Shown piece after piece: positions 45,125 to 57,547 of a stretch of 64,000 bases of DNA. The notes under the pieces were generated by a model that worked only from the letters and a program-made list of their open reading frames with translations, had not been told where the DNA came from and ran no database searches. The DNA lies in NCBI GenBank assembly GCA_032716605.1, contig CM064569.1, positions 8,687,776 to 8,751,775 on the forward strand, in the 5' to 3' direction. The stretch comes from Paralithodes platypus (lineage: Eukaryota; Arthropoda; Malacostraca; Decapoda; Lithodidae). The translations under genes and the position numbers were made by a program. Each line of letters begins with the position of its first letter. The first letter of the stretch is position 1.

Positions 45125-46000
45125 TTGGGTTTAGAAGGGAGAGACCTGGGTGGAGAGGCGACTGGGGGCCCCGGTCCCCAGCCCCCCTTCCACTCTACCC
45201 CCATATCAAACATCAGGGTGCCTGAATTTAGTACATACCCCCAAGTTGATGATCAATGGCAGCGTGGAATTCAATCACAGGGACCCTCCCCATTAAATTC
45301 ACCTTCCTCTCCTCAAGGGTTCACTCCAGATTTGTTGTTTTGGCTTGAGATGGCCAAGGTTGAGGCCGCCGAAAGACAGGTTAGAGTTCAGGTTGAGGCT
45401 GCCGAGAGACAGGCTAGTGTGCAGGCTGAGGTTGCTATACGAGAGGCTGAACTACAGGCAGAGTCTACTAGGTATCGGGCTGACAGGGAGCTGGAGAGAT
45501 CTCGAGTGGAGGTAACAGGGCGAAATATTGGGGGAGGTAACAGACATCGGGACCAATCATTGTCGCACCTGCTTAAACTAGTTCCTGTGTTCGATGAATT
45601 AGGTGTGGCTGAGTTTTTTATGCGATTTGAGAAGAAGTGTCAGGAACACCAGTGGCCTCAGGAAAAGTGGGCAGCATTAGTTTCATCAAGACTCCTAGGA
45701 AAGGGGCTAAAAGCGTATGATGCACTACCTTTAGAGTCCTGTGTAGTTTATGATGAGCTAAAGAAGGCTGTGCTACGGGCCTATGAGTTACAACCAGAAA
45801 CTTACCGCTTGAAGTTTCGGGGTGTTACTAAGGGCAAGGATAGTACCTTCCTAGAACACGCCCGGGACTTGTCTGATGCACTACGACATTGGCTGCGTTC
45901 CGAGAGGCCAGCTACTTTTGAGGAGTTGAGTGAGCTGGTTCTCTTGGAGCAGTTCTTTAAGTGCACAGGCGGGGACTTAACATTAAATATAAAGGAATAA
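45125..46000 (+). pseudogene. Gypsy-2 Gag, N-terminus lost
   Basis: The open frame contains PPFHSTPISN, WQRGIQS, alternating basic/acidic helical repeats around 45,360-45,480 (EAAERQVRVQV-like) and the capsid-like segment. The capsid-like segment has KLVPVFDELGVAEFFMRFEK, WAALVSSRLLGKGLKAYDALP and LEHARDLSDAL. It has no ATG of its own. An ATG at 45,066 lies in another frame and stops at 45,132. Gypsy-1 Gag has ~70 more N-terminal residues, so this start is damaged. It ends at a TAA (45,998), short of the zinc knuckle. Confidence 0.82.
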
Positions 46001-46030
46001 AATCCTAGAACTCTCCAGGAGGCAGCAGAA

Positions 46031-47838
46031 ATGGCTGACCTCCGACTGTCATTAATTCGAGGGTGCGGAGCAGCAGCTAGGAGTGAGTCGGGTGCAAAGG
46101 ATCGTACCCCTCCCCCTCCCAAGAATTTGATACACATAAATACACAAAACCATGTAGCACTGACAATAAAACTGAACATAAACCAAATACCGTCCCGTAT
46201 AAGAAGTCTAATGGTACCTCCCACTCCCAAGGGAAACCAAAGAGTAAAGAGTGCTTTGCATGTCACAAGGAGGGTCACTTTGCAAATGCTTGTCCGAACA
46301 AGCCACCAAACAAGGTTGTGTCATTGGTCCGCAGCATAGGGGTGTCGCCTATATCTTCTGAGTTTGCCAAGGGTAGTTCGTCAGAGGTTGAGACACAGCC
46401 TATGTTCAAGAGTCCGGAAGGCTCGAACCCTGTCTGCGACGTCTTTGGGGGTCATAGAGGGCATGGTTTTGTGAGGTGGGCTGGCGAAAGGCGAGGAGTT
46501 AAGCTATTGCGTGATACGGGGGCTTCTCAGACCTTGTTAAAGAACTTTACTGGTAGGCCGATTAACGCTGCTCGGGTGGTGGTAGTTCAGGGGATCAATG
46601 CTACGAAGTCCTGCCCGCTGGTGCGGATGGAGCTGGAGGTGGGTGGTGTGGCGAAGGAGCTGGATGTCGGAATTGTAGAGAACTTGCCTGTTGGGGGCGT
46701 CGACCTCCTCCTCGGCAACGACTTTGCGGTGCCTGCTTCTAAGGTTTCACCCTTGGTCGTTGCCGAGAAGGCCGCCGACGTTAGTAGGGAGGAACAGGAG
46801 TGGGTTGAGAAGTGTAGCGTACAAACTATGGCGTGTGTTGTGACGCGTTCTCAGACATCCGGAGCCTTGCAGCCACCACCTCAGTCTATCAAACCGCGGA
46901 GGAAAGGTCACAAGAAAACGGGAAGTGTTGGTCAATTGGAGAGTTTTGAGCCGGCAGTGTTTCTTGGTGACTCATTATTGGCACCTATGTTAGAGTCTGG
47001 AGAGGCCCCGGGGCCGGTCACCGCTAGTGCAGGTGCAGGGCAGGAAGAGACTCTGCGACAGCGACAGCATCGTTATGCACAGCGTGAGGAAAGGATGGCT
47101 CAGCGGGACATTGGAGGTGGAAATAAATTATTTAAGATGAACTTGGATAATCTCGCACCTGCTGATATATGTTCCTTGCAGCTGGAAGATCCTGAAGTCA
47201 GGGCGTGTGGTAATGGTGCTGTCGAACTGGAAAGCGATGGGGATGCGCAGCCTGGTGATTTGTTCTTGTCCGAGGGGATCTTGTATCGGAGACATCAGGA
47301 TCCCAAGAAAAAGTGGGATGGTGGGTCAGGATTAGTGGACCAGTTAGTAGTACCGAGGGTGTGCCGTGAGAGGTTATTGAGATTAGCTCATGATGTGCCT
47401 TTGGCAGGGCACCTGGGGGCACGTAAGACGGAGGCAGCTCTGAGCAAGCTTTTCTGGTGGCCTGGGTTAAAGGCGAGTGTCGTGTCATGGGTGTCACAGT
47501 GTCACACTTGTCAAGCTGTTGGGAAACCCAATCAGGTCATCCCGAGAGCCCCGTTACAACCCATCCCTGTCATTGGGCCGCCCTTCAGCAAAGTAGTTAT
47601 CGATATGGTTAGCCCATTGCCCCCCACTAGTGCCGGCAATAAATGTTTACTAACTGTAATGGATGTAGCAACACGGTATCCAGATGCTTACCCCATGCGC
47701 AACGGGATGGCTAAGACTGTTGTCAAAAACCTGCTTGTCTATTTCTCTCGTTATGGCTACCCTCAGGAGATCCAGTCTGATCAGGGATCCAATTTTCTTC
47801 TGCTCTGTTTAAGCAGACCATGCAGCAACATGGGATAG
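46031..47838 (+). pseudogene. Gypsy-2 zinc knuckle, protease and first part of integrase
   Basis: A CCHC knuckle (CFACHKEGHFANAC) is readable at about 46,250-46,300 in a frame different from its upstream neighbour. From 46,318 one long frame gives the aspartic protease (LLRDTGASQTL; flap-side GGVDLLLGNDFAVP). It then gives the integrase zinc domain (H-x3-H-x29-C-x2-C: GHLGARKTEAALSKLFWWPG, SQCHTCQA). The catalytic core starts next (VIDMVSPL, VMDVATRYPDAYPM, IQSDQGSNF). It runs into a stop at 47,838 after a frameshift between the second and third DDE residues. Protease directly followed by integrase is the unusual feature. Confidence 0.88.
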
Positions 47839-49504
47839 TGTCTGTGGTGTCATCTGCCTACCATCCCGAGAGTCAGGGAGTTTTGGAAAGGTGGCACTCG
47901 ACTCTCAAGAGTATGTTGCGGTGTTATTGCATGGAAAATGGGAAGGACTGGGATCTAGGTCTCCCATACGTTTTATTTGCTGCGAGAGAAGTACCTGGGG
48001 AGAGCTTGGGATTTAGCCCGAACGAGTTGGTTTTTGGATACAGGGTCAGGGGGCCCCTCCACATAGTCAAGGAGATCTGGGAGGGAGTCACAAAGCCATG
48101 CTCGCTTCTAAAGTATGTAGTTGAAAGCCGTGAGAGAATGCTAAAGAGCTTGGAGGTAGCAGGTCGGAACCTTAAGAGTTCACAAGCTCAGATGAAGGAC
48201 AGATACGACCAGAAGGTGAAGCTGAGGGAGTTTGAAGTAGATCAGGAGGTACTGATACTAATGCCTCTGGTGGGACCAAGTATTTGGTCCTGGTTGTCTG
48301 CCAAGTATTCTGGTCCGTATCGGGTTGTAAGGAAGGTTTCTGATCTCGACTATTTAGTAGCTACTCCTGATCGTAAGAAAAAGAACCAACTTTGCCATGT
48401 AAATCTGATGAAAGAGTATGTGAGGCGCCCCTCCGAGCCTATCACTGTCCCGGTGTTGATCTGCAGCGATCGTGGTGGAGAAGGAGGAAGGGACAGTCAA
48501 GCTGCGGGGGAGGATAATTGGGATTGTCATGTTTCCGTGGATCAGTGGGCGGTGAATTCTAGACAAGTGGCTCACGAGTTGATATTGCACCTGCCTGAGC
48601 AACAGCGTATAGCTGTGCAGCACTTGTTTGATTCAAACCCAGCTGTTTTCGCGGAGCATCCTGGCCTCACTACTCAAGCGGTGCACGATGTCGATGTTGG
48701 GGATCACCCGCCCTTTAAATCAGTGCCATACCGTGTTCCCCCTATTAAATTACCAGCACTTCGGGAAGAGCTGGATTATATGCCGAAACGTGGGCTGATT
48801 TCTGAAGGTGCAGTAAGGTGGACTTCCCCAGTCACACTGCAGCCCAAACCAGATGGCAAGGTGCGGTTTTGTATAGATTTCCGCAGGTTGAATGGTTTAA
48901 CCCCCACAAATGCCTACCCTCTCCCTCGCGTGGACGACAGTGTGGATAAGATAGGAAAAGCCAAGTTCCTCACTAAGATAGACCTTGTTAAGGGTTATTG
49001 GCAAGTGCCCTTGTCTGAGCGAGCGCGAGAGGTGTGTGGGTTTGTGGTGGACGGTGCCACATATCGTTGCCATGTTATGAAAAATGCCCCTGCAACGTTT
49101 CAGAAATTAATGAACGACATTGTAGCCGACATTCCCAACTGTACGGTGTACCTAGATGATGTCATAATATACGACGATGATTTTAACAGGCACTGTGCTC
49201 ACATCGGACAGCTTTCTAATAAACTGAATGAAGCAGGTTTGGTGGTAAACCTGGGTAAGTGCGATTTTGTCAAAGCCACAGTTTTGTACCTGGGATTCGA
49301 GGTGGGGATGGGTCAGGTGTGTCCTCCACAGACAAAGATCAAAGCCATCGATCAGTTTCCCCAGCCTACGACTAAGAAACAAATCATGCGGTTTCTAGGT
49401 ATGATAGGCTATTATCGTCGCTTCATCAAAGGCTATTCGACTGTACTTGCACCTTTAACTGACTTATTATCTAAGGACAAGAAGTTCCGGTGGTCTCCTG
49501 AGTG
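47820..49504 (+). pseudogene. Gypsy-2 integrase C-terminal half, then reverse transcriptase
   Basis: Begins in the integrase core (AYHPESQGVLERWHSTLK carries the catalytic Glu). It passes a GPY/F-type module (YSGPYRVVRKVSDLDYLVATP), crosses a ~170-residue linker, and only then enters RT. RT motifs are SPVTLQPKPDGKVRFCIDFR, YPLPRVDDSVDKIG, FLTKIDLVKGYWQVPL, YLDDVIIYDDD and LGMIGYYRRFIKGYS. All RT catalytic aspartates are present. The frame is open to the LINE insertion site, where it runs on by chance into LINE ORF1. RNase H resumes at 53,261. Confidence 0.92.
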
Positions 49505-49512
49505 TGCAGAGG

Positions 49513-50054
49513 AGACCAGGCTTGTTGGGGATTCCATCCTACGAGGACAGGTCGAAGAGTTCTGCGACAGAGTCCCAAATAAACGAAAAAGATTTTGCAT
49601 CCCAGGAGCTGGACTGGACGACATTGTGGAAGCCTTCGAAGATACCACAAAGGATGCAAATGAAAATACCCTTTTTGTCATCCATGCTGGTTCAAATGAC
49701 GTCATGCGCACCAGATCCGAAGAGTTGATGGAGAAATATCGCAAGATGATCCAGCACTACAAAAACAAGTCAAGGAATATCATCATCTCAGGCATTCTCC
49801 CCAAGATCGACGCACCTGACAAATTCTACGACAAGGCCTTCAGCACAAATAGCCGACTAAAATATTTGTGTCTGAGGGAAGAAGTTGAATTCATTAACCT
49901 CTGGGACAACTTCTACAACCAGCCTACTCTGTTCCACAAGGATGGCACTCATCTAAACCCTGTGGGTTCAGCACGCATGGGTCGTCTCCTACACGAAGCA
50001 GTCCGCAGCCATGGATCAAAAAACGCCATCCGAGAAGAAGCAGCAGTGACATAA
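49513..50054 (+). pseudogene. LINE ORF1 fragment: SGNH/GDSL esterase-like domain
   Basis: ~180 residues with SGNH-hydrolase blocks: VGDSILRG (block I, Ser), HAGSNDV (block III, Asn) and DGTHLNPVGSARMG (block V, Asp and His). CR1-clade ORF1 proteins often carry an esterase domain, thought to aid membrane or RNP association. The N-terminus is missing because the insert is 5'-truncated. The frame here is fused by chance to the Gypsy-2 RT frame upstream. A ~60-base spacer separates it from ORF2. Confidence 0.85.
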
Positions 50055-50137
50055 ATCATCCAACGCCAAGAAAAAAACAGAGGCAACCGAGGACCACCAG
50101 CGATAAGGACCGAAGACAGCGAGGACCGAGGACAGCC

Positions 50138-53016
50138 ATGAACATAAATGTAGATCCGACAAGAACCAAAAATATTATTAAAGAGTGTTCCGTGAGTTCT
50201 AAAATAACAAATTTAAAGGTTTTCTATGCAAACGCTCGTAGCATACTCAATAAATTTTCAGATTTAGAGGAGCTAGTGTTTACAGAAAATTATGATGTGA
50301 TTGGCATAACAGAATCTTGGCTCAATACAGAAAATAGAGACTTTTTAGCAGAGTATTCACTTCCCGGTTATGTAATGTTTGAGAAAAGCCGAATAAATCG
50401 AAATGGAGGTGGCGTTTTACTTTATATCAAAGAAAGTCTTAACCCTACCCTCTTGTCAAAACCTCAAATTGTGAACGTCGACGCATCTTTTGTGCTAATA
50501 AAGAATAATAAAGGTACAAAAATAATACTTGCATTAATATACAGACCTCCAGCTCAATCAGTGCAAACTGACCGAGAAATTTACGAACAAATTGCAGATG
50601 TAAGTAACTCACAAGATACCGTAATTTTTGGCGACTTTAATTTACCTGTGACCAAGTGGGGCGATACTCTTACTTCACACTCCGGACATGACTTGTATAC
50701 GAACTTGCAAGAGAGTTCGCTTTATCAATTTGTTCGAACGCCAACCCGTGGTAATAACGTTCTTGACATTGTACTTGCAACAAAAGAAGAATTAATAGAG
50801 AATTTGAATGTTGGTGATGAATTTAGTAACAGCGACCATCGTACGATAACTTTCACTTTAAAGTTTACTAGTAACGAACCAAATAGTAGCATCGAAAAAG
50901 TCCCTAATTTCAAGAAAGTAAACTTACATAAACTTAGAGCTATGTTTAAAGAAACTGACTGGAGCTTTTTAATTCACAATAACGACATAAATACATCTTG
51001 GAAGTTATTCGAAACCACTTACCTAAAAGCAGTGCAAGACTGCATACCATCGAAAATACGGCGTCCAGGCCATAATAATAAGCCCAAATGGTGGAATAAA
51101 GATATTTCAAACTGCCTGCTTGCTAAAAAATTTTGCTAATGATAGATTAAAATCCTCACAAAATGACGAAGAACGGCTGAAATTTGTAGAGCTACGACGC
51201 AAAGCCAAAAAGTTAATTAAGCAAAGTAAAAAGACCTTAGAGTTACATATTGCGAATCAAAGTAAAACAAACCCGAAAGAATTCTATAGTTATATCAGAA
51301 AGAAAAAAGTAGTTACTTCAACTGTTGGACCGTTAGTCGATGAAAATGGAGAATACACCAAAGACGAAGTACAAATGAGTAATGCCCTCAATACCTTCTT
51401 TGCATCAGTTTTTACAACAGAAGACCTCAGTGATATCCCTACACCATCGCCGATTCAGATTGATAATTCAGATGTTCTAAGCAATATCACCGTTACAGAG
51501 AGAGAAGTATTGAATTGTTTAGATAAACTCAAGGTAAATAAAACGCCTGGACCTGATACAATCTCGCCTAGAGTTCTAAGGAAGCTAAGGATGAGCTCTC
51601 CAAACCACTGACATTACTATTCAATAAATCCTTGCAGTCTGGAACTATGCCCGATCAGTGGAAGCTAGCCAACGTAACACCGATATTCAAAAAGGCAGCA
51701 AATCCCTACCCAGTAACTATCGTCCAATTAGCTTAACCTCAGTTGTATGTAAAATGCTAGAAACGGTCATACGAGACAGACTCGTAAATCACTTAGAGGA
51801 AAATAACATACTTAAAGATACTCAACACGGCTTTCGTAAAAAACGTTCCTGTTTAACAAACCTCTTAGACTTCTTCCACGATATCCTCAACCTCTACGAT
51901 GAGAGTAAAGCTGTAGATATTATATACCTTGATTTTCAAAAGGCCTTTGACAAAGTTCCCCACAAACGTTTACTGCTAAAACTAAAAGCGCATGGAATAC
52001 AAGACGGTGTGTTGAAATGGATAGAAAATTGGCTCAGCGACAGAAAGCAAAGAGTAGTCATAAACGGTAAGGCATCTAAATGGACCAATGTAAGTAGCGG
52101 GGTACCCCAGGGATCGGTACTAGGACCAATTCTCTTTCTAATTTACATCAACGACATAGATGAGGGTCTCACCTGTACAATCTCAAAATTTGCTGACGAT
52201 ACAAAAATTGCAAATAGCGTACTCTCAAAAGAACAAGTTGACGATATGCAACACAATCTAGATAAATTGTCATGTTGGGCCCAAATTTGGCAAATGAGTT
52301 TCAATGCGGATAAATGTAAAGTACTACATATCGGATACCTAAATGAGAAAGCAAACTATTCGATGAATGGCACTCAGCTTAAGAATGTAAACAGAGAAAC
52401 CGATCTGGGAGTAACACTATCGAGTAACCTAAAACCGAGTCAACAATGTTCAGAAGTTGTTAAGAAGGCAAACAAAATAATTGGCTTTATAGGCAGGTCA
52501 TTTGAGCATAAATCCAAAGAAGTTATCCTAACCCTTTACAATTCCTTAGTCCGTCCTCTTCTGGAATACTGCGTTCAATCCTGGTGCCCTTATTACCAAA
52601 AAGATATAAACAAGCTAGAACGAGTTCAACGTAGAGTTACCAAAATGATACCTAGCCTAAAGAACAAACCATACGAAGAGCGTCTTAGAGAATTAAATCT
52701 ATTTCCTTTAACCCAGCGCAGATTAAGAGGTGACTTAATTCAAGTGTTCAAAATCATCAAAGGCATCGACAATATGAACTCTAGTAAGTACTTCACTATC
52801 GACCAATCTAATTACACGCGCGGAAACGGTTGCAAAATTATTGGTAAATCTTTTAACTCACACGAATCTAAGAATTTCTTCTTCAATCGAGTTGTCAACT
52901 TGTGGAATGGGCTTCCCCGAAACGTTATAGACTGCATCACCGTTGATTCATTTAAACTCCGCCTAGACAAATATCTCGCATCAAACCCGCGACTGACTGC
53001 GTTTGTAAATGAATAA
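50138..53016 (+). pseudogene. LINE ORF2: endonuclease plus reverse transcriptase, frameshifted
   Basis: 50,138-51,139 encodes an APE-type endonuclease (FYANARSILNKF, GITESWLN, GGGVLLYIKE, FGDFNLPVTKWGD, NSDHRTITF), which nicks target DNA. A one-base shift at about 51,125 leads to 51,120-51,611. Two further shifts (about 51,570 and 51,690) lead to 51,658-53,016, the RT. RT motifs are RPISLTSVVCKMLE, QHGFRKKRSC, IYLDFQKAFDKVPH, GVPQGSVLGPILFLIYINDI and FADDTKIA, with the C-terminal RRVTKMIPSLKNKPYEERL. Apart from the shifts, motifs are intact, so decay looks recent. Confidence 0.92.
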
Positions 53017-53252
53017 CTTTATTTTATCCCCCCCTCAGTTACTAATCCATCTGTCCCCTACTAACTTCCTAATCCTGCCACGGACATTAGTTCCAGGGCA
53101 GTAATTCCCTTTCCAATGTTCCCTTACCCACTCTAAACCACTGTTTGGACACTTGATCCTCAGTGTTTTGGAGGACAAGCAACCTAGAAGGGTCACTAGA
53201 TATGTTGTTGCTTGATTTCCTTTGTACTCCTTTGTACTCCTTTGTACTCCTT

Positions 53253-53712
53253 TGCAGAGGCGTTTTCCTTGGTGAAACACCTGTTATGTACCCACCCCAT
53301 ACTCAGGGCCCCGGACTTCAGCAGACCTTTTCAGCTGGCGACTGATGCCAGTGGCGTAGGGGCTGGGGATGTCTTGTTACAGACAGATGATGAAGGTATC
53401 GAACATCCAGTGAGTTTTTACAGTAAAAAATTCAATAGTGCACAAAGGAATTACTCTGTAATTGAAAAAGAACTCCTGGCGATAGTGCTGGCGCTCAGGC
53501 ACTTCGATGTATATGTTCCTGCTTTCGGACCAGTCGTAGTGGTTTATACCGATCATCACCCTCTGAAATTCTTGAATCAGTTTCATAACCGGAATATGAG
53601 GCTGACCAGGTGGTCACTCATGCTTCAGGAGTATAATCTGGACATACGCCATATTGCCGGTTCTGATAACGTGATAGCGGATTGTCTATCAAGGGTGGAT
53701 GATGTTGGTTAG
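53253..53712 (+). pseudogene. Gypsy-2 RNase H and Pol C-terminus
   Basis: Continues the RT frame interrupted at 49,504. It reads FQLATDASGVGAGDVLLQ (first catalytic Asp), HPVSFYSKKFNSAQRNYSVIEKE (Glu), VVVYTDHHPLKFLNQF (Asp) and LDIRHIAGSDNVIADCLSR. It ends at TAG 53,710. This is the normal end of Gypsy-2 Pol, because integrase lies upstream. Confidence 0.9.
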
Positions 53713-54034
53713 ACTGCCACAAGATTGAGGGTTGAGTGTGGAGGAAAATAGGCTGTCACTGTAGTTCAGCCGAAAAAAAAACAAATTAAAAAGCAAAAAC
53801 CTTATAAAAACTTTATTTTTATAACGTGTAGAATTTTGTATAAGATGTTGTAGCAGTATCTAAGTTGAATCTTTTCGCTTATTGTCGCTAAGTTAGTTGA
53901 ACTTGCTCGGTGGAGCGCAACAGTCTTTATTTTTTTTATATATAGTGCCTTGTGTCGCAACAGTGTGTGGTACTATGAGAAGCTTTCTGTTAGATATGAA
54001 GAACCTAGTCAAGGGTCTTATATCTTGGGGGAGG
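53713..54034 (+). other. Gypsy-2 3' untranslated region and polypurine tract
   Basis: Non-coding and AT-rich. It ends in TCTTGGGGGAGG directly before the LTR, a good polypurine tract that parallels TCTTGGGCGGGG in Gypsy-1. Confidence 0.75.
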
Positions 54035-55934
54035 TGTGACGCTTCTGCATAGTAGCCACGCGCGGGCATGCGCGCGCGTCGGCTGCCCAGCCGTTTAGAA
54101 ACCGGCTGGTGGCAGCCGGCCGGCCGGCTTTTCCTTAGTATATATCCTATGACAATGTAACTAATGTCTGGCATATTCTTATGTTGTTTCACAGCTTGTA
54201 GCTGCCCTTATTCTTAACCAACGCATCTTAGTATATTTTATTCTCGATAGTTGATTGTTTCATTATAATATATAAGATGTAAGTCTAGTGAGAGTGGGAG
54301 GAGACGAGTGGGAGAGAGAGACCGGCTGGGGGACGTTGCTTCGCGCGGAGAGTCCAGCTTGGGACGAGCCTGATGTTGCCACATGCATTTGTTTGCAACG
54401 TTAGGTTTAGTTTCGACTCACGCACGGGGTAGAAGATTTTGACCCGGCAACTGTGTTGAGTGTTGCCAAGCCTGGGATGTATTTTGTATGCCTAGGGTGG
54501 GGTCCAGACAGATTCAAGACTCAGAGCTCACCTCACTGTCGTACCCTTCGGACCCCCTTGATATCTATCCCTCTCAACCCCACTTAGAAACTTTCTCTCT
54601 TACTTTGTATACCTTCCTTCCACTACTTCACCAATCTATTTAATTATCCCATCCCCTTGGTAGACCTTATATCTATTATTGTATTAACGACGAGCTCTCA
54701 GATAACTAGATAGGATTTTGGGCCTTATGCAGAGTGGTAATTGTTAATGAGACCTAGGAATCTTTTTTTGTTGTCTCATATTTGGTGGTTTCATGCTTGC
54801 TAGTGTGTTCTTGTGTCAGGTTAGCAGGGGCTAGACCGGAGGGGAGGCTTTTTGCGATCCTTTAAGTAAAGTCTGCTGGTGCGAGTCCTGTGGACCCGCA
54901 CGACTTTACTAGGATACCCGTGGGAGTCTGGGGGCATTTTCTTGTCTGTGTCCCTGTGTGTCTAGTGTTGTGTTGTGTGAGGGCCCTTGCCTAGTCCACT
55001 CAGCACTGCGCTAGCACGTCTTGCTTTTGTTTTAGGGTCGCCAGGAGAGAGTCAGATACTTGCGATCTGAGTCTCTCAAGAGAGCACCCTTTCAATTAGA
55101 GTAATTTGGCGCACAGACCTGGGAACGTCCCTAGGCTAGAGCAGGTGGCTCAGCCCGGGTATCTGAAGCCTATATCCTTCCAGCTAGACCTCTGCCACCT
55201 GGCAGATTAACAGCTAGGGGTTTATTATTTCTGTATGCTTGTTATTGTGCCACAGTTTACCGTTTGTGTGAGCATTGTGAGTCAGGGTGTGGCTTAGAGA
55301 CTCTGTCCGAGCAGGCTTGCCTGACTAAGAGTGAGAAGCACACCTGTATGTGGTTATGTTGCGAGTTGCTGCCTTTATTTAATTATACCTATGCCATTAT
55401 ACACTGTAGGTCCTATCACTAGTATTTATTCCTGCTTATGAGTTAAGAGTTCTCTAAATCCGTAACGTACTTTCTTTGCTAAGCATCAGATCCTACAGTA
55501 GTCACATGCAGTTTAGAAACCTGCATCTTGTCAACTTGTACGATGTTTTGAGGACTGTTTGCTTTCACCTTCTTTCACGCAGGGGTGATTAGTTGTATTA
55601 ATTAACGTAATGTTAAATGTACTTTCTTCTAGTTTGTTATTAAATTGTTTCTGCAATTTAATTTTGTTATCTATCTTTTCCTTGAAGCTTTAAGTCAACT
55701 TAATTGTGTGATCTTTTATATAGCCTGCTGGACTATCAGCAGTCTATAGTGCGTGCACCCTGTAACTGAGTCATAGGATACCTCGTTGTCCAGGCAGGAC
55801 TCTTGACGGTTTAGGGTGGTTTGTTGCCTGGGTTTATAGATAAGCGTTGGATCTAGCGTTTTCCGTTGTTGCTTGTTGCCGCATACCTAGTCCAATAGAA
55901 AGAGCCCAGTGTTTATATATCCCAGGACGTAACA
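54035..55934 (+). repeat. Gypsy-2 3' LTR (1.9 kb, uninterrupted)
   Basis: Clean LTR that serves as the empty-site reference for both MITEs in the 5' LTR. It is followed by TSD AAGC at 55,935. Confidence 0.95.
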
Positions 55935-55938
55935 AAGC

Positions 55939-57059
55939 AACCCAAGTCCTCCCCCAATATCAAACTGAGCAACCCTTTTTTCTCTCTGTGTGTAACGTTG
56001 CTGCCTTGGAGTCTCTTCCTGCCCTACCTCCTCACTAGCTGTGACAGGTCCTGGGGCTTCGCCAGACTCCAACAATGGTGCCAATACTGAGTCGCCAAGA
56101 AGAGCTGCTGGTACTAAACTCTCCAAACTTTTACCAACATTAGCCGTCTTCTTCCAACCGTTCCTCCGTTGATCAGAAGACTGAGGAATAGGCTGTGACA
56201 CTTTGGATGCAAGAGGTCTTGTAACAACGCACGCCACTTCTCTACCCACTCCTGTTCCTCCCTACTCACGTCAGCCGGCTTCTCGGCAACGACTAAGGGT
56301 GAAACCTCAGAAGTAGGCACCGCAAAGTCGTTGCCAAGAAGGAGGTCGATGCCCCCAACAGGCAAGTTCTCCACAATTCCCACATCCAACTCTCGTGTCA
56401 CACCATCTACCTCCAGTTCCATCCTGACCAACGGGTATGACCTGATAGCATTGATACCTTGCACCACAACTACCCGTGCCGCGTTTATTGGTCTACCAGT
56501 AAAGTTCTTCATCAAAGTCTGAGAGGCACCCGTGTCTCGCAACAGCTCAACTCCATGCTTCTTACCAGCCCACTTCACGCAGCCACGCCCTCGATGGTCG
56601 CAAAAGACATCGCGGACAGGGTTCGAGCCTTCCGGATTCTTCTCCACTGGCTGTGTCCCAGCCTCTGACGTTATACTCCGGGCAAACTCAGACGACTTCG
56701 GGGACACCCCAATGTTGCGAACCAAAGACACAACTGCATTAGGTAGCTTGCTTGGACAGGCTCTTGCAAAATGCCCCTTCTCATGACAATGAAAACACTC
56801 TAACTCCCCCTTGGGCTTCCCATGAGGTGGGGAAGGGCACTGACCCTTCTTAAACGGGACGGTATTAGGTTTATGGTCAGTTTTGGTGTCGTTGCTCTTG
56901 TTCTTAGTGTAATTATGTGTATCAGTGTTTCGGGGAGGGGGAGGGTTACGCTCCTTATTGCCTGCATCACTTCTCTGTGCAAGACCGCACCCACGAATGA
57001 AAGATAACCGAAGGTCAGCCATCTCAGCTGCCTCCTGAAGAGTTTTCGGGTTCTTTTCT
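55939..57059 (-). pseudogene. Gypsy-1 zinc knuckle and protease
   Basis: Minus strand from 57,022. It encodes the end of Gag with a CCHC knuckle (CFHCHEKGHFARAC), then the protease (LLRDTGASQTLMK, GGIDLLLGNDFAVP). It then encodes a linker (GDSVLAPLLESGEAPGPVTAS) up to the Gypsy-2 insertion at 55,938. A frame change occurs near 56,200. It is about as similar to Gypsy-2 as sister members of one family. The frame upstream is separated from Gag by a MITE. Confidence 0.88.
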
Positions 57060-57547
57060 TTAACACCTTACGAGCGGCCTATGCGGTTTATTTATATGTA
57101 CCGCACAGCGGGGTGTTTTTAGCCAAAATAGGGCTGTTTACGTGATCATTTTCATGCCTAAATAAGACCCAGAACGTAAAACAAGTACCTATCCCTGAAA
57201 GGGCATAAACAGAGCTTTCGAATGACACCATAACGATCCTTGTATGATGGATAGTTTTCTTGCAATAACCGTGCAACGCGAGTGCAAAAAGCAGGTAATT
57301 CGGTACTTTCGGTACATAATTGAGTATGTAGCGAGTGAGAGAGGGAGGAGGGAGCTGAGATTTGTGTCAGTAGGTTCGCCGCGGTGGTCTGGAGCAGTCA
57401 TACGCTCGCTAGTCTCCTGCCACCACTTGTCTCTCTCTCTCAGCCACATTACGTGCTGAAATTGCCACTCGACCTATGTCGAGCGCCGCCACATAGTCCA
57501 GCTTTTTTTAACTCGACTTATGTTGCTCGCCGCTAATTAAGGGTTAA
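57060..57547 (+). mobile_element. TTAA-type MITE, family 1, in Gypsy-1 gag
   Basis: TTAA at 57,060-57,063 and 57,544-57,547. It splits gag between the capsid and zinc-knuckle parts. Young subgroup, almost identical to 31,374 and 43,550. Confidence 0.94.

Larger units (their letters stand above)
49513..53252 (+). mobile_element. CR1-like LINE, 3.7 kb, 5'-truncated in ORF1
   Basis: The 8-bp TSD TGCAGAGG lies at 49,505-49,512 and 53,253-53,260. It holds the 3' part of ORF1, ORF2 with endonuclease and RT, a ~200-bp 3' UTR, and a tail of three TTTGTACTCC decamers ending at 53,252. A short tandem-repeat tail instead of poly(A) is typical of CR1-group LINEs. The copies at 1 and 4,720 belong to the same family. 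Confidence 0.92.
41993..55934 (+). mobile_element. Gypsy-2: LTR retrotransposon with integrase upstream of RT, nested in Gypsy-1
   Basis: LTRs start TGTGACGCTTCTGC and end GTAACA. TSD AAGC lies at 41,989-41,992 and 55,935-55,938. The PBS is at 44,854. Domain order is Gag, zinc knuckle, protease, integrase, RT, RNase H. A CR1-like LINE (49,513-53,252) interrupts the RT/RNase H junction, and two MITEs interrupt the 5' LTR. The proteins closely resemble Gypsy-1, so both belong to one lineage. Confidence 0.95.
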
